DNA of 64,000 bases from JAMXLO01 sp963719805 (GTDB taxonomy: Bacteria > Pseudomonadota > Alphaproteobacteria > Acetobacterales > Acetobacteraceae). Below are positions 43,265 through 51,783 of the stretch, piece after piece; within the stretch, counting starts at the first letter, position 1, and every line of letters begins with the position of its first letter. The notes under the pieces were generated by a model. That model had not been told where the DNA came from. It did no database searches and was given only the letters and a program-made list of their open reading frames with translations. The stretch spans positions 682,001 through 746,000 of the forward strand of contig CAVRDF010000003.1 of the NCBI GenBank assembly GCA_963719805.1, in the 5' to 3' direction. The translations under genes were made by a program, and so were the position numbers.

Positions 43265-44494
43265 TTACAGGACGCCGTCCCGGTGCAGGCTCGCCACGGC
43301 GGCGGCGTCCAGGCCGAGCCAGGTCTTGAGCACATCGTCTGTATGTTCGCCGAGGACCGGTGACGGCTCGAGCTGCGTTGGCTTGCCATCCACGCGCACC
43401 GGCCAGCCGGGCATCTTGAAGTCGCCGTGCTCCTTGTGGTGCATCACCTGCATGATGCCACGCTGCTCGAAGCTGGGATCGTTCTGCAGTTCCATCGTGT
43501 CGAGCACGGCGCCGGCGGGGATGCCGGCAGCGCCGATCAACTGCATCGCCTCGTGCTTGGTGTGGTGCCTGGTCCAGCCGGCGATCACCGCGTCCACCTC
43601 AGGCTCGCGCTCGACGCGACCGGCGGGCGTTGCGTAGCGCGCATCGCCGATCAGGTCCTCGCGTCCGATGAGCTTGAGCAGCCGATCCCAATGGTCGGGA
43701 TTGGCGCGGCTGGTCATGAGATAGATGTAATCGTTCGGACCGCCCGGCTTGCAGGGATAGAGCCCCATCGGCGCGTTGTTGACGCCTGGCAGCTTGTCGC
43801 CGCCGCGCTGCGCGGGTTTGCCGGTCAGCCCTTGGGTCGCGAAGTTGATCCGCATGTAGTGCAGCATGGCGTCCTGCATGGCGACCTGTAGGCGCGAACC
43901 CTTACCGGTGGCATCGCGCTTGCGCAGGGCGCCGAGGATGGTGATCGCCATCAGCATGCCGGTGCCGGTGTCACCGAGCGAGATGCCGGGCCGGACAGGC
44001 GGACCGTCGGGCGCACCGGTGACACTGAAGGTGCCGCCGCACGCTTGTGCGATCATGTCGAATGCCAGGTTGTGCTCGAACGGACTGCCTTCGCCGAAAC
44101 CCTTCACCTGTGCATAGACGATACGCGGATTGATCTCGCGCACCACGTCATAGCCGAGGCCGAGACGTTCGATGGTACCAGGGGCGTAGTTCTCGACGCA
44201 CACATCCGCCTTGCGCAGCATGTCCTTGACGATGTCGAGACCACGCGGCGATTTCAGGTTCAGCGTGATCGATTTCTTGTTCGCATTGAACAGGTGAAAG
44301 TAATACGGGTCGTTATCCGGTTGGCCAGGACGCAGCCGGCGGCCCGGATCGCCCATTTTCGGATTCTCGATCTTCACCACTTCGGCGCCGAGCCATGCGA
44401 GGGCTTCGGTGCAGGATGGGCCCGCTTCGAACTGGGTGAAATCGACGATACGGATCCCGGCGAGCAGATCGAAGGCGACGGTGTTGTCCGGCAT
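43265..44494 (-). CDS. CaiB/BaiF-family (family III) CoA-transferase
   Basis: A 409-residue family III CoA-transferase. AGIRIVDFTQFEAGPSCTEA near the start, AWLGAEVVKIENPKMGDPGR (the WxGAEVxKIExP signature), NKKSITLNLKSPRGLDIVKD and ISLGDTGTGMLMAITILGAL (catalytic Asp) identify the fold. It moves CoA between carboxylic acids such as formate/oxalate, carnitine or benzylsuccinate types; the exact acids are open. It is the last gene of a minus-strand group after sixA and CYTH-CHAD (15-bp gap), a linkage that may be accidental. Confidence 0.92.
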   Translation of the reverse strand: MPDNTVAFDLLAGIRIVDFTQFEAGPSCTEALAWLGAEVVKIENPKMGDPGRRLRPGQPDNDPYYFHLFNANKKSITLNLKSPRGLDIVKDMLRKADVCVENYAPGTIERLGLGYDVVREINPRIVYAQVKGFGEGSPFEHNLAFDMIAQACGGTFSVTGAPDGPPVRPGISLGDTGTGMLMAITILGALRKRDATGKGSRLQVAMQDAMLHYMRINFATQGLTGKPAQRGGDKLPGVNNAPMGLYPCKPGGPNDYIYLMTSRANPDHWDRLLKLIGREDLIGDARYATPAGRVEREPEVDAVIAGWTRHHTKHEAMQLIGAAGIPAGAVLDTMELQNDPSFEQRGIMQVMHHKEHGDFKMPGWPVRVDGKPTQLEPSPVLGEHTDDVLKTWLGLDAAAVASLHRDGVL

Positions 44495-44509
44495 GGTTCG
44501 TTTCCTCTG

Positions 44510-45967
44510 TCAGTCCCAGAACGGAGTCTGGCGGCGAAATTTCTGCCAGGTACCGTCAAGCCTGTTGCGCGTCTTGCTGTTGTGCGCGCCGGAGAAGCCC
44601 AGAACGAGACCTGAAGCGAACTGGCTGCCGCCGGTACCGGAGAGTTCGGCCAGCAGGCCGGTGGCGACAGCGGCATCGTTGAGCCTGCCGAGGCTATCCT
44701 GCAAGCGGCTGAGCCGTTTCAGATAGCGATGCGTGGTCTTGGCCGGAAAGAGTGGCGCGAAGATCTCGGCGGCGTAGCGCAGCCGCTTGGCGTTAAGCCG
44801 GATGACGTGCAGCGCCGCGGGTTCGAGTTCGGCAAGTCCACCTTCGACCTGAAGCAAGCGCTTGAGGCGGCGAGCAAGTACTCGGGCGGCGAATTCCTCG
44901 AGCGACGTGGCAAGCTCGGCCTGCTCGGCTTCGCTCAGAGCCGCGTGCCACTCCGTGCTGGCTGCCAGGCAGGCGAGTTCGATGCCGAGACGGCGGAAAT
45001 CGGCTGAGGCGAGAAATTCGCGTAGTTCCGCATGGCTGGCACGGCGCCGGCGTTCGGCGGCGATCATCAGGCGCCGCAGCGGTTTTTGCGCGGGGAATGC
45101 CGCAGCGACGGTGGCCGCGGTTTCGGTGACGAAGACGTCCCAGTCCCTGGTTGGCGCGAGCTTGCCGGCGAGTGCCTTGAGGCCGGCATCGGCGGCGTCG
45201 AGAGGCGGACAGCGGAGGGCACGCTGGAACACCTTCACCGCGGAGCGCAGGCGCCGTACGGCGACGCGCATCTGATGCACCGGCTCAGGACCGTGTTTCC
45301 CACCAGCGGCGGCGGGCGCGTGATACAGGATCACGTCGGTCAAATGGCCGGCGACGTGAGCGAAGGCCTCGGCGACAGAGAGGCCCGTGGGGAGTTCGGG
45401 TGCGCCGTCACGGCGTGCTTCTGTCGGCAGGCTGGAGACGATGGCGATTGCCTCTGCCGCGAGGCTCGCGGTGGGCACGGCCAGGCGCAGACTACCCGTC
45501 AGCGCGAGCGCGACGGTCTGCACCGGCAACATCGCGCCCTCGAGGCGGAGGCGGCAGACCTGGTGTTCGCTGGCGAGTGTCCGCACCGCGCCGGACATCA
45601 ATGTCATGACGACCGGGCCGTGCTCGGTGGTCAGATCGGTGACGCGGGCGCGGCCTTCGAAGCTGGCAATCGGTACCAACGGCTCCGGAAAGTCGTGGCC
45701 GAGTTCGACGAATCGGTGCGCGGATGCCAGAACCGGCGGCGGAGCACCGGGAGGCCAGGTTGCACCATCCGGCAGTAAGCGCTCGAGCCGCCAGGCGGGC
45801 CGCTGTTCGGCGAGCGCCAGATGTTGCGACGCCAGCTTGCGGTCGGGACTGTCGTGCCAGATGATTCGCATGGCGCGGCTGCGCGCCTTGCCGCGCAACG
45901 GCGCCAGCAGCGGCAGGCGGGGCAAACGCGCGGCGTCGTCCGGATCGAGGCCAAGCTCGAGTTCCAA
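44510..45967 (-). CDS. CYTH and CHAD domain protein (inorganic polyphosphate-related)
   Basis: A 485-residue protein. Residues 1-185 are CYTH-like and start MELELGLDPDDAARL; the usual ExExK here reads ELELG, so the Lys is missing. Residues 200-485 form a CHAD domain: HQMRVAVRRLRSAVKVFQR, TRDWDVFVTETAATVAA and IRLNAKRLRYAAEIFAPLF, with the typical rows of Arg/Lys/His. CHAD domains bind polyphosphate and CYTH domains hydrolyse or bind triphosphates. A phosphohistidine phosphatase gene (sixA) is three bases upstream. The altered CYTH motif suggests binding rather than hydrolysis. Confidence 0.9.
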   Translation of the reverse strand: MELELGLDPDDAARLPRLPLLAPLRGKARSRAMRIIWHDSPDRKLASQHLALAEQRPAWRLERLLPDGATWPPGAPPPVLASAHRFVELGHDFPEPLVPIASFEGRARVTDLTTEHGPVVMTLMSGAVRTLASEHQVCRLRLEGAMLPVQTVALALTGSLRLAVPTASLAAEAIAIVSSLPTEARRDGAPELPTGLSVAEAFAHVAGHLTDVILYHAPAAAGGKHGPEPVHQMRVAVRRLRSAVKVFQRALRCPPLDAADAGLKALAGKLAPTRDWDVFVTETAATVAAAFPAQKPLRRLMIAAERRRRASHAELREFLASADFRRLGIELACLAASTEWHAALSEAEQAELATSLEEFAARVLARRLKRLLQVEGGLAELEPAALHVIRLNAKRLRYAAEIFAPLFPAKTTHRYLKRLSRLQDSLGRLNDAAVATGLLAELSGTGGSQFASGLVLGFSGAHNSKTRNRLDGTWQKFRRQTPFWD

Positions 45968-45970
45968 GAA

Positions 45971-46492
45971 TCAGTCCGCCTCGCGGAGGTCGCGCGGTGT
46001 CAGATAGCGGATCAGTTGGCCGCCGCCGGAGTCGAGCCGCGCCCAGGGTCCGGCGATGCTGAACTCTGCCAGCGCAGCGGTCGGGAAGGACGCGGCGAGA
46101 CGGTTGGTCGCGTCGGTCGCCGCGCGCGACATCACCAGTTGCGTCGCAAGTTCGTGCATGCCGGGATTGTGGCCGATGAGCATGAGGCTGCGGACTGTTT
46201 CGTTCACCTCGTGCAGTACCGACAACAGGTCCTGGATGCTGGCGAGATAGAGGCGTTCGATAGGCTCGATCAGCGGCGTGCTGTCCCAGGGTTCCAGGCC
46301 CTCGAGGGTCTCGCGCGTGCGGCGAGACGGCGACAGCAGCACGACATCGGGGGTCAACTCGAGTTCGCGCATCGCATCGCGCATCGCAGCGATGGCACGC
46401 TTGCCGCGCTTGCTCAGCGGCCGGTCGCGGTCGGTAAGACTGGGGTCATCCCAGGCCGACTTGGCGTGCCGAAGCAGCAGAAGCTGGTGCAT
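45971..46492 (-). CDS. sixA: Phosphohistidine phosphatase SixA-like
   Basis: A 173-residue histidine phosphatase. The N-terminal catalytic motif is LLLLRHAKSAWDDPSLTDRD (RHAKS, His9) and the second His is in SLMLIGHNPGMHELATQL (GHNPG). It would remove phosphate from phosphohistidine on a protein such as a His-containing phosphotransfer domain. The spacing and the RPLSKRGKRAI segment are typical. It heads a three-gene minus-strand group with CYTH-CHAD and CaiB genes. Confidence 0.92.
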   Translation of the reverse strand: MHQLLLLRHAKSAWDDPSLTDRDRPLSKRGKRAIAAMRDAMRELELTPDVVLLSPSRRTRETLEGLEPWDSTPLIEPIERLYLASIQDLLSVLHEVNETVRSLMLIGHNPGMHELATQLVMSRAATDATNRLAASFPTAALAEFSIAGPWARLDSGGGQLIRYLTPRDLREAD

Positions 46493-46562
46493 GCTTCCGA
46501 TCTTGCCACGAAGCGGGGGACTTGTCCTGCGCCGCCCGTTGGCTCAATGTCGTACCGCTGAC

Positions 46563-47240
46563 ATGGTTTGGGGACCACAGACCGGAATGCTCGGTCGACG
46601 TGAAATCCTGTTGGCCGGTGCTGCCCTGACGGTGGCTGGCGGCGGTGCGAAGGCGGCGCTCCCTGTGCCGCCCGACCGGCACGTCGCTTTCCGCATCATG
46701 CGCCACGGCGGCAGTATCGGTACCCACACGCTGGACTTCCGCGCGCGGGGTAACTTGCTCGACGTGGATATCGCGGTGGATGTGGCGGTGTGGCTCGGCC
46801 CGATACCGTTCGTGCGCTACAAGCACCAGGCATGCGAGACATGGGATGGCGACCGGCTGGTTGGCCTACAGTCGCACACTGACCGAAATGGGCGCGAGCT
46901 GCATATGCAGGCGGCGCGGACCGGTATGGGTCTTTCGGTCGCGGGCACCGGCACGCAGCCTTACATCGCTCCGCCGAACGCATTCGCGACGACGTATTGG
47001 CGGAAGGCATCGCTGTTCGGGCCGCTTATCGGCACGCAGGACGGGGGATTGGTGCACCCGGCAATATCGCAGCCGCGAGTGGATCCGGTTCGGCTCGCAT
47101 CAGGCGCGGAGACGCCGGCGCACCACTATGTGCTGACCGGCGATCTGACGCTGGAGCTGTGGTACGACACCCAGGATGCCTGGGTCGGCATGCGCTTCGA
47201 GGCTGACGACGGGTCGGTCATCAGCTACGAGCGGATTTGA
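46563..47240 (+). CDS. DUF6134-family exported protein
   Basis: Up to 225 residues. The start GMLGRREILLAGAALTVAGG resembles a Tat signal with a cleavage site near AKAALPV; ATG at 46563 and ATG at 46587 are both possible. The mature part is a beta-rich domain (HVAFRIMRHGGSIGTHTLDF, LLDVDIAVDVAVWLGPIPFV, ACETWDGDRLVGLQSHTDRN, VLTGDLTLELWYDTQDAWVG) typical of the DUF6134 group. No enzymatic motif is seen, and function is unknown. The gene is divergent from sixA and its stop is one base from the stop of the next, convergent gene. Confidence 0.75.
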   Translation: MVWGPQTGMLGRREILLAGAALTVAGGGAKAALPVPPDRHVAFRIMRHGGSIGTHTLDFRARGNLLDVDIAVDVAVWLGPIPFVRYKHQACETWDGDRLVGLQSHTDRNGRELHMQAARTGMGLSVAGTGTQPYIAPPNAFATTYWRKASLFGPLIGTQDGGLVHPAISQPRVDPVRLASGAETPAHHYVLTGDLTLELWYDTQDAWVGMRFEADDGSVISYERI

Positions 47241-47241
47241 G

Positions 47242-47733
47242 CTAGCGCTTGGTGGCTGCCGCCTGAACGGTCCGGGCCGGAACCGGGCAGGCCACGACCT
47301 CTATCGGCTGCGGTAGCGACTTGCTGGCGGCATAGGTCGGCAGGTCGCCGTCCTTGGTCAGCGCGAGGACCTCGGTGAACAGTCCAATGTTCCTTTGGCA
47401 GAACAGCGTGCCCTGCTGAATGCCGCTTTCGGACAACGTGTTCGCCAGGCTGGTGATGTAGTCGTCGTGCTCGTGCTGTCCGCGGCCACCGAAGGCACGC
47501 GAGAAATAGCCCTGCAGGGCTCGTTCATGCGTCATCAGGTCGCGTTTGAAGCGCTGGACGAAGTCGTTGTAGCGATCCTGCTGGTTGCAGGTGATCGCGG
47601 TCACCATCAGTTTGGTCTTGAGGCCGGCGACGTCGAAGGCGGTAACGTCCGCCGGTTTGGCACATGGCGAGGCGTAAGCGATGCCCGCGCAGAGCAGCAG
47701 GCCGGCGACGGTCGCGGCGAGCGTGGTGTGCAT
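47242..47733 (-). CDS. Hypothetical secreted protein
   Basis: A 163-residue protein. MHTTLAATVAGLLLCAGIAY is a Sec signal with cleavage near AYASP. The mature part has cysteines in ASPCAKPADV, AITCNQQDRYN, TLFCQRNIGL and VVACPVPAR, enough for two disulfides. A helical stretch (YNDFVQRFKRDLMTHERALQ, GYFSRAFGGRGQHEHDDYI) is family-like for proteins of alphaproteobacteria of unknown function. ATG at 47733 has GGGGGATTCG upstream. Two-sided convergence with the DUF6134 gene leaves a single base between stops. Confidence 0.72.
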   Translation of the reverse strand: MHTTLAATVAGLLLCAGIAYASPCAKPADVTAFDVAGLKTKLMVTAITCNQQDRYNDFVQRFKRDLMTHERALQGYFSRAFGGRGQHEHDDYITSLANTLSESGIQQGTLFCQRNIGLFTEVLALTKDGDLPTYAASKSLPQPIEVVACPVPARTVQAAATKR

Positions 47734-47840
47734 GTCGAATCCCCCTGTTCCGGCGATTTTGCCTGCCGGGGGAGAGGCGGGCAAGAGTGAGCGCAACGCT
47801 CGGATGGCGAAGCGAGGGGCGACCGACCATCATTCTTGGT

Positions 47841-48917
47841 ATGAAAGTCACACACATGATCGATCGTCTGTCGGACGATCAGCTCTGGGATCGGGTGGTT
47901 CACCGCGAACCTGGAGACTTCCTGTACGCGGTCACGACGATGGGGATCTATTGCCGGCCCGGGTGCCCGTCGCCGCGGCCGTTGCGCCGGAATGTCCGGT
48001 TCTTCCGCACGATCGGGGAAGCCGAGACGGCGGGCTTCCGCGCCTGTAAGCGTTGCGATCCGAAAGGCGAACGGGCGCGGCTGGCGCAGGCCGTGGTACA
48101 GGATGCCTGCGCGTTCATCGAGGCGTCTGAGGACATACCGTCACTCGACGCTTTGGCGACGCGGTCCGGTTATTCGCGGTTCCATTTTCTGCGCATGTTC
48201 CGTGACCACACCGGGCTGACGCCGCGCAGCTATGCGGAGGGTGTCCGCGCGAAGCGGTTGCATGCCGCGCTGGCGAGCGGCGCGCGCGTGGCGGACGCGG
48301 TGGCGGATTCGGGGTACGGATCGGAGAGCCGGGTCTACGAAAAGACCGGTGAATTGCTCGGCATGACTCCAGGGGCGTTGCGGCGCGGCGGCAAAGGCGA
48401 AGTCATTCGCACAGCGTTCGCCGATTGTCCGTTCGGCCGGCTGCTGGTGGGAGCGACCGATCGTGGCGTCTGCTTCATCGGCTTCGCGGAACCCGACGAT
48501 GCGCTGCTCGGCGATCTGCACCAGCGCTTTCCGCGCGCCAATGTCGTTGCCGACGATAAGGCGCTCTCGGACACGGTTCGCGCGGTGGTCGATTTCCTGG
48601 AAGAGCCCAAGCAGGCGCTCGACCTGCCGCTTGACCTGCGCGGCACGGCGTTCCAGCAGCGGGTATGGCTGACCCTCTGCCGGATACCGGCAGGGGAAAC
48701 GCGCAGCTATGGCGAGGTGGCGCGTATGATCGGCGATCCCGCAGCGGTACGGGCAGTGGCGAGATCGTGTGCGCGCAACCCGGTTTCGCTGGCCGTTCCA
48801 TGCCATCGCGTTGTGGGCAGCGATGGCAGCCTGACCGGTTATCGCTGGGGAGTGCCGCGCAAGCGCGCGCTGCTCGAGAAAGAGCGCGCGCTCGCTTCGG
48901 CGGAGATCAGCGGGTGA
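47841..48917 (+). CDS. ada: Bifunctional regulator/O6-methylguanine-DNA methyltransferase Ada
   Basis: A 358-residue protein. With this ATG the zinc cysteines fall at 38, 42, 69 and 72 (GIYCRPGCPSP, RACKRCDPKG) and the second methyl-acceptor Cys at 321 (AVPCHRVVG), the same numbering as E. coli Ada. An AraC-type helix-turn-helix lies between (LATRSGYSRFHFLRMFRDHT). Cys38 removes methyl from phosphotriesters and activates the adaptive response; Cys321 removes methyl from O6-methylguanine. A shorter start at 47856 is possible but would lose this register. No ada box could be verified. Confidence 0.97.
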   Translation: MKVTHMIDRLSDDQLWDRVVHREPGDFLYAVTTMGIYCRPGCPSPRPLRRNVRFFRTIGEAETAGFRACKRCDPKGERARLAQAVVQDACAFIEASEDIPSLDALATRSGYSRFHFLRMFRDHTGLTPRSYAEGVRAKRLHAALASGARVADAVADSGYGSESRVYEKTGELLGMTPGALRRGGKGEVIRTAFADCPFGRLLVGATDRGVCFIGFAEPDDALLGDLHQRFPRANVVADDKALSDTVRAVVDFLEEPKQALDLPLDLRGTAFQQRVWLTLCRIPAGETRSYGEVARMIGDPAAVRAVARSCARNPVSLAVPCHRVVGSDGSLTGYRWGVPRKRALLEKERALASAEISG

Positions 48918-49197
48918 TGACGACTGGGCCGGAATCCTGGGTAGCGCGATCTTCCTGGCGCCGTGCGGCGTGCCAGTCGTGGCGCGCCTCGCGCTGCGCC
49001 TGTGCGGCACCGGCGTAATCGCCCATCGCGGCGTCCCGTTGCGCCTGCCGGTGTGCCGCATGGGCCTCGGCGCGATCCTGCGCGGCGCGCTGGTCGTGAT
49101 AGGCGGCATCGCTGTTCGGTGTCTGAATGATCACCTGCGCCATTACTGGCGTCGCACACAGCGATGTAGCAAAAGCGAACGCGTAAATGCTGCGCAT
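48907..49197 (-). CDS. Small secreted hypothetical protein, Ala/Gln/Arg-rich
   Basis: A 96-residue protein with a clear Sec signal (MRSIYAFAFATSLCATPVMA, cut near MAQ). The mature part is short, helical and charged, rich in Ala, Gln, Arg and His (YHDQRAAQDRAEAHAAHRQA, YAGAAQAQREARHDWHAARR). No known domain. It overlaps the 3' end of ada by 11 bases on the opposite strand. An ATG four codons upstream is also in frame. Confidence 0.65.
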   Translation of the reverse strand: MRSIYAFAFATSLCATPVMAQVIIQTPNSDAAYHDQRAAQDRAEAHAAHRQAQRDAAMGDYAGAAQAQREARHDWHAARRQEDRATQDSGPVVITR

Positions 49198-49394
49198 CAA
49201 TGCCTCCATTGCATTCGTGTTGGCGGAGGAAACGTGCGGTGGGAGGACGGAGTTTCATCCATAACGCGACTGTCAGGCGCAGGAGGCAGCCGGATGCGCG
49301 GCGCGGCAAATGGCGGGTTACGCCCTGCTGTCACTGCATTGTGGTACGGTAAATTACGCAGTTGACGAAGGGCGTCCGGTCGCCTAACTCCAAT

Positions 49395-49409
49395 TGCGAA
49401 CTCTTCGCA
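49395..49409. promoter_or_regulatory. Dyad TGCGAA-N3-TTCGCA upstream of the iron permease gene
   Basis: A perfect 15-base dyad lies 12 bases before the FTR1 ATG. It resembles in layout the TGCnAA-type operators of alphaproteobacterial Fur/Mur proteins. Position just ahead of an iron transporter gene makes an iron-responsive operator plausible, but the match is only partial. Confidence 0.35.
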
Positions 49410-49421
49410 TTTAAGGGTGCC

Positions 49422-50261
49422 ATGCTGGCCAGCCTGGTCATTGTCTTCCGCGAGGTCATCGAAGCGGGGCTCATTGTGGGCATCATCCTGGCGGCGACGC
49501 GTGGCGTGCCGGGGCGGGGCCTTTGGGTAGGTATTGGCGTGGCGGGCGGGACCCTTGGCGCATGCCTCGTGGCCGCGTTCGCCGGCGAACTGGGCGCGCT
49601 GTTCAACGGCTCGGGCCAGGAACTGTTCAACGCGGCGATCCTGCTGACCGCTGTTGGCATGCTGACCTGGCATAACACCTGGATGGCAAGCCACGGCCGT
49701 GAAATGGCACGCGAGGTGCGGGCCGTCGGCAGTGCCGTGGCGTCGGGCGATCGGCCGTTGACCGCGCTTGCCTTTGTCGTCGGCGTGGCGGTGCTGCGCG
49801 AGGGCTCCGAGGTCGTGCTGTTCCTGTACGGGATCTTCGCGTCGGGCGGTACGTCCATCGGCGATATGTCGATGGGCGGAGCATTCGGCATCGCGCTTGG
49901 CGCGGCTCTGTCGGCGGTGATCTATCTCGGCTTGCTGGCCGTGCCGGCCAATCGGCTGTTCGGCGTGACGACTGGGTTGATCACACTGCTCGCAGCGGGT
50001 CTTGCTTCCCAGGCGATGTTCTTCCTGCAGCAGGCGAACTACTTCCAGGACCTGGCCACGCCGCTTTGGGATACGTCGTGGCTGTTGAGCGAAGGCAGCA
50101 TGACGGGGCGGCTGTTGCATACCTTGATTGGCTATACAGCGACGCCGGATGGGGCTCAGTTGATCGCCTATGGCCTTGTGCTGGTGATGATGCTGGCGCT
50201 GATGCGTGTGGCCCGGGGCCGCACGGCCGCCGTTCGCCAGCCGGTGCGTTCGTCACCCTGA
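49422..50261 (+). CDS. FTR1-family high-affinity iron permease
   Basis: A 279-residue membrane protein with about seven helices. Both REXXE iron-binding motifs are present: VFREVIEAGL (10-14) and VLREGSEVVLF (126-130). It resembles Ftr1p and EfeU, which carry iron through the inner membrane after oxidation. No EfeO or EfeB partner genes are adjacent, so this is an isolated permease. The ATG has weak Shine-Dalgarno (AAGGGTG). A dyad lies just upstream. Confidence 0.93.
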   Translation: MLASLVIVFREVIEAGLIVGIILAATRGVPGRGLWVGIGVAGGTLGACLVAAFAGELGALFNGSGQELFNAAILLTAVGMLTWHNTWMASHGREMAREVRAVGSAVASGDRPLTALAFVVGVAVLREGSEVVLFLYGIFASGGTSIGDMSMGGAFGIALGAALSAVIYLGLLAVPANRLFGVTTGLITLLAAGLASQAMFFLQQANYFQDLATPLWDTSWLLSEGSMTGRLLHTLIGYTATPDGAQLIAYGLVLVMMLALMRVARGRTAAVRQPVRSSP

Positions 50262-50300
50262 ATCGTGCCGCCGTGCTATCAGGCGGCAACGGAGGGGATG

Positions 50301-51395
50301 ATGCAGGCACGCGCCGCTGTGCTGCGGCAGACCAATACACCGATGACGATAGAGACTGTGGGGGCCGGGCCGGTCGCGCCTGGTGATGTGCTGGTGCGTG
50401 TCCGTGCCGCCAGCCTGTGCCACACGGATCTTGAGGCGATCGAGGGCGCGCTGGCAGTGAAGCTGCCCGCGGTGCTGGGCCACGAAGCGGCGGGCGAGGT
50501 TGTCGAACTTGGTGCCGGTGTCAGCGAACTGGCTGTCGGCCACCGCGTGGTGCTGTCGTGGAACCCGCATTGCGGGCGCTGCTTTTATTGCGATCGTGCG
50601 CAGCCGATCCTTTGTCGGCAGTTCCTGGGCAATGGGCCGAAGGGGTTCCACTTCGATGGCCGGCCGCGGCTGTCGTGCGATGGCGCGCCGATGCACCAGC
50701 TGATGTACCTGGGCGGATTTTCGGAGTACTGCGTGGTGCCGGCGCAAAGCGCGGTGCGCGTGCCCGCGGCGATGCCGTTCGATCGCGCGGCGCTGTTGGG
50801 TTGCGGCGTGATGACCGGCGTTGACGCGGCGACGCGCGTCGCCGACCTTCGATGGGGCGGTGTGGCGATGGTCATCGGCTGTGGCGCCGTCGGGCTTTCG
50901 GCGGTGCAGGGATGCCGGCTGGCGGGAGCGCGCAGGATCATTGCGGTCGATCCCAATCCGGCGCGGCGGCAGCTGGCGCAGGCGCTGGGGGCGACCGACG
51001 CTTGCGCGCCCGATGAGGCGGTGGACCGGGCGCGATCGGTGACTGAAGCGCGTGGCGCTGACGTGGTGATCGAAGCGGCGGGACGGCCGGAGACATTCCG
51101 CCAGTCGGTCGAGGCCGTGCGTCCGGGCGGGCAGGTGATCTGGCTTGGCAAGACCGGCATCAATGAAGCTGTGGAATTCCGCTGGGGCAGCCTGATGCAG
51201 GAGAAGCGGATCGCCCGCAGCTCCTATGGCGGCGCAAAGCCGGCACAGGATTTTCCGTTGCTGGCGCAGGCGTATCTGGATGGCGCGCTGAAGCTCGACG
51301 AGATGATCTCGGCGCGCATTCCGTTGGAGGCGATCAACGATGGCTTTGCCGCGCTGAAGCGGGGCGAGACGGTGCGCAGCGTGGTGATGTTCTGA
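50301..51395 (+). CDS. Zinc-binding alcohol dehydrogenase (MDR family)
   Basis: A 364-residue medium-chain dehydrogenase. Catalytic zinc ligands in ASLCHTDLEAIEG and LGHEAAGEVVELGAGVS; structural zinc cluster in NPHCGRCFYCDRAQPILC; NAD-binding AMVIGCGAVGLSAVQGCRLA, with an acidic end of beta-2 (IIAVDPNPAR) for NAD. It oxidises alcohols or reduces aldehydes in the cytoplasm; the Class III-like layout (GWxxHCGxCxxCxxxxxxxC) allows an S-hydroxymethylglutathione-type or benzyl alcohol-type substrate. ATG at 50301 was chosen because GGAGG sits five bases upstream; the ATG at 50298 is too close. Confidence 0.92.
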   Translation: MQARAAVLRQTNTPMTIETVGAGPVAPGDVLVRVRAASLCHTDLEAIEGALAVKLPAVLGHEAAGEVVELGAGVSELAVGHRVVLSWNPHCGRCFYCDRAQPILCRQFLGNGPKGFHFDGRPRLSCDGAPMHQLMYLGGFSEYCVVPAQSAVRVPAAMPFDRAALLGCGVMTGVDAATRVADLRWGGVAMVIGCGAVGLSAVQGCRLAGARRIIAVDPNPARRQLAQALGATDACAPDEAVDRARSVTEARGADVVIEAAGRPETFRQSVEAVRPGGQVIWLGKTGINEAVEFRWGSLMQEKRIARSSYGGAKPAQDFPLLAQAYLDGALKLDEMISARIPLEAINDGFAALKRGETVRSVVMF

Positions 51396-51492
51396 TGATG
51401 ATCGCAAGGCCGAATTTGCGCCCGTGGCTTGCCAGCATTCGCGGCGGTGAAGTCGTGGGTGGGGATGGGCAGAGCGTCGCCTGGTGGCCGGC

Positions 51493-51783
51493 ATGAAGAC
51501 CTACGAGGGCGGCCGCAGCCTGGACGGCGCCGTGGTCACGGTGGATGGCGCGCCGCTCGATCCTCGGTTCGATGTCCGGCGGTTCAGCCGCATGGGGTTC
51601 GAGTGGACGTATGAGGGCGATGGGCCTCGGCAACTGGCACTGGCGTTGCTGGTGGATCATCTCGGTGATGCGCGTCGGGCGTTGGAGCTGACCGAAGGGT
51701 TCATGCGCGATGTTGTCGCCAACCTGGACAATGCGTGGCGGCTGACCAGCGACGAGATCGATGCAGCGCTGCGCCGAGGTTGA
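51493..51783 (+). CDS. DUF6166-family hypothetical protein
   Basis: A 96-residue protein. KTYEGGRSLDGAVVTVDGAP and GFEWTYEGDGPRQLALALLV contain the FxWxYxGxGPxQLALALLxD pattern of DUF6166. Function unknown. The frame is also open to GTG at 51484. The end overlaps the following acetyltransferase start by 23 bases. Confidence 0.75.
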   Translation: MKTYEGGRSLDGAVVTVDGAPLDPRFDVRRFSRMGFEWTYEGDGPRQLALALLVDHLGDARRALELTEGFMRDVVANLDNAWRLTSDEIDAALRRG

